A stretch of 11,590 nt of DNA, taken from Lachnospiraceae bacterium (GTDB taxonomy: Bacteria; Bacillota_A; Clostridia; Lachnospirales; Lachnospiraceae). Under the pieces are notes generated by a model, which did no database searches, was not told the DNA's origin, and saw nothing but the letters and a program-made list of their open reading frames with translations. Numbering within the stretch: the stretch's first letter is position 1; the number at the start of each line of letters is the position of its first letter. Position numbers and translations under genes: made by a program. Below, one piece after another: positions 1 to 6,673 of this stretch. Location of the stretch: positions 1 to 11,590 of the forward strand of contig JAFZKM010000278.1 of NCBI GenBank assembly GCA_017553665.1. The letters run 5' to 3'.

Positions 1-101
1 ACGGCAGGAAGCTCATCGCAGATTATAAGGAATTCGTAGCCGTGATCAATAAGACCGCGAGCGACAATTTTGAGAACTTTTTCGCGAAATGGGAGGAATG
101 A
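1..101 (+). CDS. C-terminal end of an unidentified protein (partial)
   Basis: An open frame enters from the left edge (first full codon at base 3) and ends at TGA 99-101. It encodes 32 residues that end in FFAKWEE. The composition is soluble, charged and aromatic, with no membrane segment. The stop codon lies 7 bases before the start of the XdhC-family gene, so the two are probably co-transcribed and this gene may belong to the same pathway. I do not recognise the family from so short a tail. The frame looks genuine because its end is close to the next start and it is the only open frame into the edge that leads to that start. Confidence 0.6.
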   Translation, partial: GRKLIADYKEFVAVINKTASDNFENFFAKWEE

Positions 102-108
102 ACGGAAC

Positions 109-1152
109 ATGCGGGATCTTTTTCGAAGATTGCATGATATCACAGCGGCCGGAGAGGACGCGGTCCTTGTATCGACCGTTTCGAGCAGAGGCTCGGTGCC
201 GCGCGGGAGCGGCGCTCATATGCTGGTGTCAAGGGACGGCAGGATCTCGGGCACGATAGGCGGGGGAGAAGCCGAATTCAAAGCGGAGCAGGCGGCGATG
301 GAAGCGCTGCGCGCCGGAGCGAATGCCGCGCGCAGATATGTGCTGAGGCAGAATGAGGAAGATTCGCTCGACAGCGTCTGCGGCGGAGATATCGAGGTAT
401 ATTTCAGATTCATAAAAGGCGGCGATAAGGCCGTTATCGCGCTCTGCGAGAGGATAGAAAAGGCCTTTGAGGGAGTCTGCGCCTGCAGGCTTATCCTTGA
501 ACTGACGGAAGCGGACGACGGTCTGATAGCCGTTTATTCGGACGAAGACGGCTGTTCGGACGCGAACGTTCCGTCTGCGGTGCTTGAGGAACGCGCCACC
601 ATGCCGAAGGTCATCGACACGGACGGCGGGAGGTTCTATACCGAGCTTCTCGTATTGCCCGGAAAGGTATATATCTTCGGAGGCGGTCATGTTTCGCAGA
701 AACTGGTTCCGTGTCTTGCGTCATGTGATTTCAGATGCGTTGTGCTTGAGGACAGACCGGAGTTTACCGATCCCGCGCTGTTCGGAGGAAAGGCTGAGAC
801 ACGCCTTATTGATATGTCGGACCTCACCGGACTTTCGGCGGAGCTTACTCCCGATGATTTTGTGTGCATCATGACGAGAGGACACAGGCACGATTACGAG
901 AGTGTTTATTATATGCTGAAGTCAAAGGCCTGCTATATCGGAGTGATAGGCAGCAGGACCAAGATCGGAAAGCTCAGGGCGAGGCTCATTGAGGACGGTT
1001 TTACCGAGGAGGATCTGAAAAGGCTCACGACTCCGATCGGTATCGAGATATATTCGGAGACACCCGCGGAGATCGCGGTTTCGGTCACGGCGCAGCTGAT
1101 CATGGTGCGCGCGGTAAAGAACGGCAGCAGGAAGGCTGAAAAACATTCGTAA
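109..1152 (+). CDS. xdhC: XdhC/CoxI-family molybdenum hydroxylase maturation protein
   Basis: A 347-residue protein. XdhC-family proteins bind molybdenum cofactor, promote its sulfuration and deliver it to xanthine dehydrogenase-type hydroxylases in the cytoplasm. The N-terminal XdhC_CoxI part (about residues 10-100) shows the GTIGGG motif (48-53) and the CGG motif (91-93). The C-terminal Rossmann part (about 185-335) starts with VYIFGGGHVSQKL (187-199) and continues with TRGHRHD (256-262), IGSRTK (280-285) and a family-typical TPAEIAVSV near 318-326. ATG 109 is chosen because it has a GGGAGG site at 91-96, although the spacing of 12 is long; an upstream TTG at 70 would overlap the preceding gene. 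The surE gene follows after 17 bases. No hydroxylase subunit is in the window, so the client enzyme is unknown. The family call is strong; activity on xanthine dehydrogenase specifically is inference. Confidence 0.9.
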   Translation: MRDLFRRLHDITAAGEDAVLVSTVSSRGSVPRGSGAHMLVSRDGRISGTIGGGEAEFKAEQAAMEALRAGANAARRYVLRQNEEDSLDSVCGGDIEVYFRFIKGGDKAVIALCERIEKAFEGVCACRLILELTEADDGLIAVYSDEDGCSDANVPSAVLEERATMPKVIDTDGGRFYTELLVLPGKVYIFGGGHVSQKLVPCLASCDFRCVVLEDRPEFTDPALFGGKAETRLIDMSDLTGLSAELTPDDFVCIMTRGHRHDYESVYYMLKSKACYIGVIGSRTKIGKLRARLIEDGFTEEDLKRLTTPIGIEIYSETPAEIAVSVTAQLIMVRAVKNGSRKAEKHS

Positions 1153-1169
1153 CGGGGGAAGAGGCACAG

Positions 1170-1949
1170 ATGCGTATATTGGTTACAAATGATGACGGTA
1201 TCACGGCAGAGGGCATCATCAGACTGGCCGCGATGGCAAAGCAGCTCGGCAAGGTCACTGTGATCGCGCCCGACTCGCAGTGCAGCGCGATGTCGCAGAA
1301 ACTGACCATACTTACTTATGTCGATGTGAAGAAAGTAAAGGATTTCCCGATCGAAGGCGTGGAGGCTTATACGGTCTCGGGAACTCCGGCGGACTGCGTG
1401 CGGCTGGGCGTTGACAGGATCATGACCGAGAGGCCCGACATCGTTTTCTCGGGCATAAACAACGGCTATAACACGGGCTATGACATTGCCTATTCGGGCA
1501 CTATCGGAGCGACCATGGAGGCTTTGTTCGCAGGGATACCCGCGATCGCGTTTTCCACGGATTACCGCGGGATATTCGATACGGTGGACGAATACCTGCT
1601 GAAGGTCACCGAAGAGGTCCTGAAAAAGCCGATAGGCTGCGATGAGATATGGAACCTGAACTTCCCGGGCTGCCCCGTGGCGGACTGCAAGGGCATCCTG
1701 TGGGACCGTACCATTGCTCAGGATGATTTTTACAACAATATCTATACCGAGCAGCCGGCTTCGTTCGTGGACGGAGCGGTCAGATACGCGATCACCGCGG
1801 AGCCGACCGAGCGCGCTTACGAGGGCACCGATATAAAGGCGATCCTCGATAATTACATTTCCATAGGCAAGGTGAAGAGCACCGTGGTCACACCCTGCGC
1901 CGAGGATAAGATCACTTACCGCGGAAGGCTGAAAAATAAACCAGTTTAA
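1170..1949 (+). CDS. surE: 5'/3'-nucleotidase SurE
   Basis: A 259-residue protein of the usual SurE length. SurE is a metal-dependent phosphatase that removes phosphate from nucleoside 5'- and 3'-monophosphates and is linked to stationary-phase survival. The metal-site residues are visible: D8 and D9 in the N-terminal NDDG motif, S39 in the CSAMS stretch, and N97 in SGINNGYN (94-101). The signature continues with YSGTIGATMEALFAGIPAIA (108-127), where the family usually has YSGTVGAAMEG. A GAGG ribosome binding site lies at 1161-1164, five bases before the ATG. The gene follows xdhC by 17 bases, so the two probably share a message. After the stop there are 116 non-coding bases before the slipin gene. 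I see no missing key residue. Confidence 0.95.
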   Translation: MRILVTNDDGITAEGIIRLAAMAKQLGKVTVIAPDSQCSAMSQKLTILTYVDVKKVKDFPIEGVEAYTVSGTPADCVRLGVDRIMTERPDIVFSGINNGYNTGYDIAYSGTIGATMEALFAGIPAIAFSTDYRGIFDTVDEYLLKVTEEVLKKPIGCDEIWNLNFPGCPVADCKGILWDRTIAQDDFYNNIYTEQPASFVDGAVRYAITAEPTERAYEGTDIKAILDNYISIGKVKSTVVTPCAEDKITYRGRLKNKPV

Positions 1950-1953
1950 TTCG

Positions 1954-1974
1954 CACCGCCGGTGGTGTTATTTT
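1954..1974 (+). terminator. Weak terminator-like hairpin after surE
   Basis: CACC (1954-1957) and GGTG (1961-1964) can form a 4-bp GC-rich stem with a GCC loop, followed after a few bases by TTATTTT (1968-1974). The stem is short and the T tract imperfect, so it may only partly separate xdhC-surE from the slipin gene. The rest of this gap (to 2065) holds no clear consensus promoter. Confidence 0.25.
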
Positions 1975-2065
1975 GAGAGCAATGTGTTAAGATATGCTTA
2001 CAGGATCCGTTAACCCCTGCGGATCGTTATATTGAATCATATTTGGGGAAGTGAAAGGAGTTTAT

Positions 2066-2956
2066 ATGGAGGAGTATTTTATCATTATCGTCATCGCCGC
2101 GCTGCTGCTTTGGGCGATCGGAGCGAACATCCGCATTGTACCCCAGACACAGGCGTTCATCATTGAGCGTCTCGGTAAGTACAATACGACATGGGGCGCA
2201 GGCATTCACATCAAGATGCCTTTTATCGACAAGGTAGTCAAGAGATGCTCGATGAAGGAGCAGATCGCGGACTTCCCGCCTCAGCCGGTTATCACGAAGG
2301 ATAACGTTACGATGAAGATCGATACCGTAGTATTCTACAGGATATTCGATCCGAAGCTTTTCGCGTACGGTGTTGAGGACCCGATCCTCGCTCTGAACAA
2401 TCTGACCGCGACCACCCTTCGTAACATCATCGGTGAGCTCGAGCTCGATGAGACCCTTACCTCGCGTGAGATCATCAACTCGAAGATGCAGACCATCCTT
2501 GATGTCGCTACAGATCCCTGGGGCGTTAAGGTGGGCCGTGTAGAGGTTAAGAACATCATGCCTCCGGATGCCATCCGTGAGTCGATGGAGAAGCAGATGA
2601 AGGCTGAGCGTGAGAGACGTGAGCAGATCCTTATCGCTGAAGGTGAAAAGAAGGCAGCCATCCTTCGCGCCGAAGGTGAAAAAGAGTCCGCAGTTCTTCG
2701 CGCGGAAGCTCAGAAGATCGAGCTGATCAAGGAAGCGGAAGGTCATTCCGAGTCGATCAGACTTCATAAGGAAGCTGACGCTGTAGGTATCAAGTATCTG
2801 ATGGATACAGGTCTCAACGCGGAGCAGATCATTCAGATCAAGTCTCTCGAGGCGTTCTCAAAGGCTGCGGACGGCCAGGCTACGAAGATCATCATTCCTT
2901 CGGAGATCCAGGGCATAGCAGGTCTGGCAAAGGGCGTTATCGAGGCCAGCAAGTGA
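2066..2956 (+). CDS. SPFH/stomatin-family membrane protein (slipin, QmcA-like)
   Basis: A 296-residue protein with one N-terminal membrane segment (about 4-20), an SPFH/band-7 domain (about 22-180) and a charged coiled coil (about 175-245) with repeats of the form ILRAEGEK and VLRAEAQK, then a short hydrophobic Gly/Ala end. Such proteins form oligomeric membrane scaffolds and are linked to membrane microdomains and protease control; substrate and partner here are unknown. ATG 2066 is chosen for its AAAGGAG site at 2054-2060; an upstream in-frame GTG at 2051 overlaps that site. Bacterial slipins often sit beside an NfeD-type gene, but none is present here. Arginine is mostly CGT or CGC in the SPFH and coiled-coil part, whereas neighbours favour AGG/AGA, which hints at strong expression. 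A weak TGTTAAGAT at 1985-1993 is the only promoter-like string upstream. rdgB follows after 7 bases. Confidence 0.92.
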   Translation: MEEYFIIIVIAALLLWAIGANIRIVPQTQAFIIERLGKYNTTWGAGIHIKMPFIDKVVKRCSMKEQIADFPPQPVITKDNVTMKIDTVVFYRIFDPKLFAYGVEDPILALNNLTATTLRNIIGELELDETLTSREIINSKMQTILDVATDPWGVKVGRVEVKNIMPPDAIRESMEKQMKAERERREQILIAEGEKKAAILRAEGEKESAVLRAEAQKIELIKEAEGHSESIRLHKEADAVGIKYLMDTGLNAEQIIQIKSLEAFSKAADGQATKIIIPSEIQGIAGLAKGVIEASK

Positions 2957-2963
2957 TTGGATT

Positions 2964-3587
2964 ATGGACAATAAAACGATAGTGTTCGCTACAGGCAACG
3001 CGAACAAGGTGCGCGAGGTCCGCGAGATAATGGCCGGAACCGGATACGATATCGTATCGTTAAAGGATATCGGCATGGTACTCGATGTTGAGGAGACCGG
3101 CGAGACTTATCTCGAGAACGCGCGCATAAAGGCCAGGGCAGTGGCAGAGAACCTGCCCGAAGAATACGCGGGCTGTCTTGTAATGTCAGATGATTCGGGT
3201 TTTGAGGTGGACTATCTCGACAGGCAGCCGGGCATTTATTCTTCCAGATTCATGGGTGAGGATACACCTTACACGATCAAGAACCGGGCGATCATAGACA
3301 AACTCGAGGGAGTTCCGGAAGAGCAGAGGAGCGCGCGTTTCTGCTGCGCTGTGGTATGCGTGTTCCCGGACGGCCATGAGGCCGATTCCTTCGCGACTTA
3401 TGAGGGCTCGGTCGCATATGAAGCCAGGGGCACGAACGGCTTCGGATACGATCCGATCTTCTGGGTGCCTCAGTACGGCAAGACCGACGGAGAGCTTCCG
3501 CCCGAGGTGAAGAACACCATCGGCCACAGAGGCAAGGCGCTCAGGATGATGAGAGATATTCTGGAAGGCGGAAAACATGAAGTTTGA
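2964..3587 (+). CDS. rdgB: Non-canonical purine NTP pyrophosphatase (RdgB/HAM1 family)
   Basis: A 207-residue protein, typical length for the family. It hydrolyses dITP, ITP and XTP to the monophosphate plus pyrophosphate and so keeps deaminated purines out of DNA and RNA. Motifs in order: the nucleotide-binding T-G-N-x-x-K at 10-15, ETGETYLENA (44-53), the catalytic-region SDDSGFEVDYL (75-85), PGIYSSRF (89-96), GTNGFGYDPIF (156-166) and NTIGHRGKAL (184-193), where most relatives have SHR rather than GHR. The ribosome binding site is poor, but the start is fixed by the motif beginning at residue 10 and by the slipin stop only 7 bases upstream, suggesting translational coupling. Its last 11 bases overlap the start of the deacylase gene. 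SurE, another nucleotide phosphatase, is two genes upstream. Confidence 0.95.
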   Translation: MDNKTIVFATGNANKVREVREIMAGTGYDIVSLKDIGMVLDVEETGETYLENARIKARAVAENLPEEYAGCLVMSDDSGFEVDYLDRQPGIYSSRFMGEDTPYTIKNRAIIDKLEGVPEEQRSARFCCAVVCVFPDGHEADSFATYEGSVAYEARGTNGFGYDPIFWVPQYGKTDGELPPEVKNTIGHRGKALRMMRDILEGGKHEV

Positions 3588-5130
3588 TATAGTTATCAGA
3601 AACGGCAGGATCATCGACGGCAGCGGTGATCCTGCCTTTAATGCCGATCTGGGCATTTCCGGAGGGAAGATAGCTGCTTACGGCAATCTGACCGGGGCTG
3701 AGGCCGCGAAAGAGATCGACGCCGGCGGATATACCGTTACGCCCGGCTTTATCGATATCCACCGCCATGCGGACGCGGAAGCTTACCGCGAAGGCTACGG
3801 CTCACTGGAACTCGCGCAGGGTCTTACGAGCATCGTAAACGGCAATTGCGGGCTTTCGGCAGCGCCGATGCGTGAATATGCGTCTGATGAGTTTAAAGCC
3901 TATTTAAGGCCCATTACGGGCGAGATAGGGGACAATGTACCCACGCGTTCAATGAAGGAATACCTTGAGGGCGTTAAGAACGCGCCGGTCAATTCATACA
4001 TGCTGGTGGGGGCCGGAACCGTAAGGGCGGGGATCGCGGGGTATAAAAAGCTGCGGCTCGACGACGCGGACTATTCCGCGATACATAAGACTCTGGAGAC
4101 GGCTCTGTCCGAGGGAGCTCTCGGAGTCAGTCTGGGTCTCGGGTACGCTCCGGAATGCTTTTATACCACATCGGAGCTTATCAGGGCGTTAAGGCCGCTG
4201 GAGAACGGCGATATCCCGTTTACCGTACACATGAGGCAGGAAGGCTGCGGTGTCGTTGAGAGCGTCAGGGAGATGATCGAGGTCGGAAGAGCGCTGAATT
4301 GTCCCGTGCATATCAGCCACCTGAAGGCAATGGGAAGGCAGAACCGGCAGAAGAAGATCCCCGAAGCGCTGCGGCTCATGGAAGAGGCGCGTGCGGACGG
4401 CATGGACGTGAGCTGCGATGTATATCCGTATACGGCGGGCTCTACCCAGTTGATGCATATTCTTCCGCAGGATATGCTCGAGGGCGGAACGGAGGCCGTG
4501 CTCAAAAGACTTAAGGACAGAGCGGTACGTGAGCATCTTCTCGGCAGGATAGAGGAGAGGACGGACGGCCCCTCCTTTGACAATATCGCGAAGCTCGCGG
4601 GCTGGGACGGCATCTTTGTAACATCGGTAAAGACCGAAAGGAACAGGGAACTGCAGGGAAAGAGCATTTCAGAGATAGCTTCGTTAAGGGGCGTCAGTGA
4701 ACTCGACGCCTGCTGCGACCTGCTGATCGAAGAGGACGGGATGGTCACGATGATCGATTTCATGGCCTGTGAGGAGGACATTGAGACGATACTCCGCGAT
4801 CCGTTCAGCAGCCTGATCTCGGATTCGACCTATCCGACGGAGGGGATGCGCCATCCGAGAGTCTACGGGACCTTTACTCACATGATAGAGCATTTCGTGC
4901 TTGAAAAACAGGCGCTGAGTCTTGAAGCGGCGATAAACAGGATGACTCTTAAGCCCGCCGCTGCGCTGAGACTGCGGGGCAAAGGCCTGATAAAGGAAGG
5001 GTATGACGCTGACCTGTGCATTTTCAAACCCGAAGAGCTGCATGAACTTGCGACATATGAAAATCCCTGCCGGGAGTCGGCAGGGATGAAATACGTGATC
5101 GTGGGCGGAAAAACAGCGAGAGAAAGCTGA
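3577..5130 (+). CDS. N-acyl-D-amino-acid deacylase-like amidohydrolase
   Basis: A 517-residue amidohydrolase-superfamily protein. The D-aminoacylase family releases D-amino acids from N-acyl forms; true substrate here is unknown. The metal-site pattern is complete: H62 and H64 in DIHRHAD, C91 in GNCG, H218 in VHMR, H248 in SHLK, and D416 in LISDS; these match the order and nearly the numbering of the D-aminoacylase of Alcaligenes. Other family strings are DVYPYTAGST (281-290), RHPRVYGTF (425-433) and the C-terminal KEGYDADLCIFKP (473-485), followed by a C-terminal beta domain typical of the superfamily. The ATG overlaps the end of rdgB by 11 bases with a purine-rich site (AAGGCGGA) before it, so translation is probably coupled. 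Close to the 3' end lies a perfect 10-bp inverted repeat (5063-5087). The gene meets the cation transporter gene tail to tail, 5 bases apart. Dihydropyrimidinase- or hydantoinase-like activity is less likely. Confidence 0.85.
   Translation: MKFDIVIRNGRIIDGSGDPAFNADLGISGGKIAAYGNLTGAEAAKEIDAGGYTVTPGFIDIHRHADAEAYREGYGSLELAQGLTSIVNGNCGLSAAPMREYASDEFKAYLRPITGEIGDNVPTRSMKEYLEGVKNAPVNSYMLVGAGTVRAGIAGYKKLRLDDADYSAIHKTLETALSEGALGVSLGLGYAPECFYTTSELIRALRPLENGDIPFTVHMRQEGCGVVESVREMIEVGRALNCPVHISHLKAMGRQNRQKKIPEALRLMEEARADGMDVSCDVYPYTAGSTQLMHILPQDMLEGGTEAVLKRLKDRAVREHLLGRIEERTDGPSFDNIAKLAGWDGIFVTSVKTERNRELQGKSISEIASLRGVSELDACCDLLIEEDGMVTMIDFMACEEDIETILRDPFSSLISDSTYPTEGMRHPRVYGTFTHMIEHFVLEKQALSLEAAINRMTLKPAAALRLRGKGLIKEGYDADLCIFKPEELHELATYENPCRESAGMKYVIVGGKTARES
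5063..5087 (-). terminator. 10-bp perfect hairpin, probable terminator of the cation transporter gene
   Basis: ATCCCTGCCG (5063-5072) and CGGCAGGGAT (5078-5087) pair perfectly around a 5-base loop. Read on the minus strand the stem ends in GGGAT and is followed by TTTC, giving a short U tract 49-73 bases past the stop of the cation transporter gene. It lies inside the last codons of the convergent deacylase gene. On the plus strand it has no T tract. Confidence 0.5.
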
Positions 5131-5135
5131 CTGCG

Positions 5136-6311
5136 TTAACCGCGGTCTATTGTAATAACGGCGAAATAACGGCGTCCGAGCGATTTTTTGATCAGCCCGG
5201 ATGCCTTTTCCTTTATCCGGGTATCATCGAGGGCGCAGGAGAAAGGCACCGCCATATCAAACACGAGATTCGTGTGGGTATCTCCGAATACAACCCTGAA
5301 GTCGTGCACCGTGATCTCCGGGTGTATCTCGGCTGCGAGCATGGCTACCTTTTCCTTAAGCTCTTTAACGCGCGGGTCGTTGATCTGAACGGGATCCATG
5401 TGGATCGTGGCCACGCACCCGAGCTCGTCCGACAGCTTCTTTTCAAGATTGTCAATGACATCGTGAGCCTGGAGCATATCGATGTCCGAAGGAACCTCGG
5501 CGTGCAGCGAGATGATGCGCCGGCCGGGACCGTAATCGTGTATCATCAGGTCATGGACGCCTACGACTCTTTCATCGAAATCGATGACGATATTCCTGAT
5601 ATGATCGATGAACTCGGGCTCGGGAGGCGTGCCGAGAAGCGGGTCGATAGCTTCCTTTCCGGATGAATAACCCGAATAAAGGATGAAGAGTGACACGAGA
5701 ACGCCGCAGGGGCCGTCGGCCTTAAGGCCGGTATAATGCGAGAGCAGAGCGCCTATGAGTACGGCGCCGGTGGCGAGACAGTCGCAGAGTGAATCCCTGG
5801 CTACCGCGAAAAGGGCGGTGGAATCGATCTTTTTGCCGTAACGTTTGTTGTAAAACGCCATGTAGAACTTGACCAGGACGGATGCGGGAAGGATGATTAG
5901 CGCGGCAGGCTCGAGGCCGGTCTCGGAAGGGTGGATGATCCTTTCGACAGATTCCTTCAGGAGCTCGAAACCCATCACCATGATGACCGCGGATACGAGG
6001 AGCGCCGCGATGTACTCAAAGCGGCCGTGCCCGTAAGGATGCTCGCTGTCAGCCTTCCTGCCGGCGAGTTTAAAGCCCAGAAGAGTGACCACTGACGAGC
6101 CTGCGTCCGAAAGGTTATTGACAGCGTCGGCAACGATCGAGACCGAAGCGCTTATGATGCCCGCGAAAAGCTTCGCGCCGAAGAGCAGAAGGTTCAGTAT
6201 GATACCGGATATTCCGCAGACAATGCCCCAGACGCCGCGGTCTTTTGCCGCTTCGCCTTCGGATGCGTCCGCACGTTTCAGATAAAAAAGTCTGTATATC
6301 AGTTCAGGCAT
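5136..6311 (-). CDS. Cation diffusion facilitator transporter, likely manganese type
   Basis: A 391-residue inner-membrane protein with about six membrane segments (roughly residues 28-215) and a cytoplasmic C-terminal part. CDF proteins export divalent metals in exchange for protons. The metal site reads NNLSD in the second segment (N65, D69) and DSLCD in the fifth (D173, D177). An N-D-D-D site resembles manganese exporters such as pneumococcal MntE rather than the H-D-H-D site of zinc exporters. Also visible is the SEHPYGHGRFEY stretch (89-100) typical of the family. Two copies of the C-terminal VHD-type domain follow each other (about 249-307 and 334-390). The start at 6311 is preferred over an in-frame ATG at 6371 because GAGGTGAT lies just before it on the minus strand. 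The longer form would add 20 residues. Divergent from the small membrane protein gene. Confidence 0.9.
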   Translation of the reverse strand: MPELIYRLFYLKRADASEGEAAKDRGVWGIVCGISGIILNLLLFGAKLFAGIISASVSIVADAVNNLSDAGSSVVTLLGFKLAGRKADSEHPYGHGRFEYIAALLVSAVIMVMGFELLKESVERIIHPSETGLEPAALIILPASVLVKFYMAFYNKRYGKKIDSTALFAVARDSLCDCLATGAVLIGALLSHYTGLKADGPCGVLVSLFILYSGYSSGKEAIDPLLGTPPEPEFIDHIRNIVIDFDERVVGVHDLMIHDYGPGRRIISLHAEVPSDIDMLQAHDVIDNLEKKLSDELGCVATIHMDPVQINDPRVKELKEKVAMLAAEIHPEITVHDFRVVFGDTHTNLVFDMAVPFSCALDDTRIKEKASGLIKKSLGRRYFAVITIDRG

Positions 6312-6372
6312 GTATATCACCTCGAAAATAAGTTCGAAAAATAAATCAAAGTACGTTTTATCGGACTTCAAA

Positions 6373-6381
6373 TGTTATACT
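6373..6381 (+). promoter_or_regulatory. Extended -10 element upstream of the small membrane protein gene
   Basis: TGTTATACT matches the TGN-TATAAT extended -10 pattern with one mismatch. No good -35 is seen 16-18 bases upstream, which is common when the TG extension is present. Predicted transcription would begin near 6388, giving a leader of about 70 bases before the ATG at 6458. The same bases read GTATAAC on the minus strand, so the cation transporter promoter may overlap. Confidence 0.4.
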
Positions 6382-6426
6382 CTGTAACCGTAGCAAGCAG
6401 GAAGGAAGCGGCAGGGACCGCGGAAG

Positions 6427-6450
6427 TGCTCTGTGTACGGAGCAAAGGAG
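6427..6450 (+). promoter_or_regulatory. Leader hairpin directly abutting the Shine-Dalgarno sequence
   Basis: TGCTCTG (6427-6433) pairs with CGGAGCA (6438-6444), one G-U pair, around a TGTA loop. The Shine-Dalgarno AAAGGAG (6444-6450) starts at the last base of the stem, 7 bases before the ATG. The hairpin would not bury the ribosome site but could hold it exposed, or alternative folding could hide it. Confidence 0.4.
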
Positions 6451-6457
6451 TATTTAT

Positions 6458-6625
6458 ATGAAGCTGACATTGTATAAGATCATGAGAGTCGTAAAGGTAA
6501 TCGAAGCAGTCATGAAATATGCGCTGGTAGCGGCGTGGGCGGTATGCCTTCTTTCGGGCGGAGTGATAGCCATTTCCGCGGCAGTGCTCGGGATCCTTGT
6601 GTGCGCGGTGACCTGCGTTATATGA
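6458..6625 (+). CDS. Small hydrophobic membrane protein, 55 residues, unknown family
   Basis: A 55-codon ORF (ATG to TGA) that I do not recognise. The first 20 residues form a basic, probably amphipathic helix (five Lys, one Arg, one Glu). Residues 21-55 are almost wholly hydrophobic, with an SGG break at 33-35, compatible with one long or two short membrane helices. There are three cysteines (C30, C49, C53), two of them near the C-terminus. Evidence that it is real: an optimal AAAGGAG at 7 bases spacing, an extended -10 about 80 bases upstream, and a gap between flanking genes otherwise unexplained. It is divergent from the metal exporter and convergent with the antiporter fusion, so a role at the membrane, perhaps modulating a transporter, is plausible but unproven. 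No longer frame competes for the region: the opposite-strand frame over it has no support. Confidence 0.65.
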   Translation: MKLTLYKIMRVVKVIEAVMKYALVAAWAVCLLSGGVIAISAAVLGILVCAVTCVI

Positions 6626-6673
6626 ACAATACGCCGTGGCGGCAAAATGAACCGAAAACCCCGTCCCCCTTGT

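Noticed and set aside
70..108. TTG start that would add 13 residues to the XdhC-family protein
   Set aside because: It overlaps the preceding coding frame and has no ribosome site; ATG 109 has GGGAGG upstream and begins at the normal family N-terminus.
2004..2025. GATCCG...CGGATC inverted repeat upstream of the slipin gene
   Set aside because: Six pairs around a 10-base loop, no promoter or ribosome site at a fitting distance; likely chance.
4161..4781. Long minus-strand frame (206 codons) opposite the deacylase
   Set aside because: It is antisense to a fully conserved protein; the serine-rich, domain-free composition is what codon bias on the other strand produces.
6312..6371. In-frame ATG at 6371 extending the cation transporter by 20 residues
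   Set aside because: The strong GAGGTGAT site sits just before the ATG at 6311, and the extension falls in the AT-rich divergent promoter region.
6633..6643. GCCG-TGG-CGGC hairpin between the small gene and the antiporter gene as a terminator
   Set aside because: Only 4 bp of stem and no T tract on either strand.
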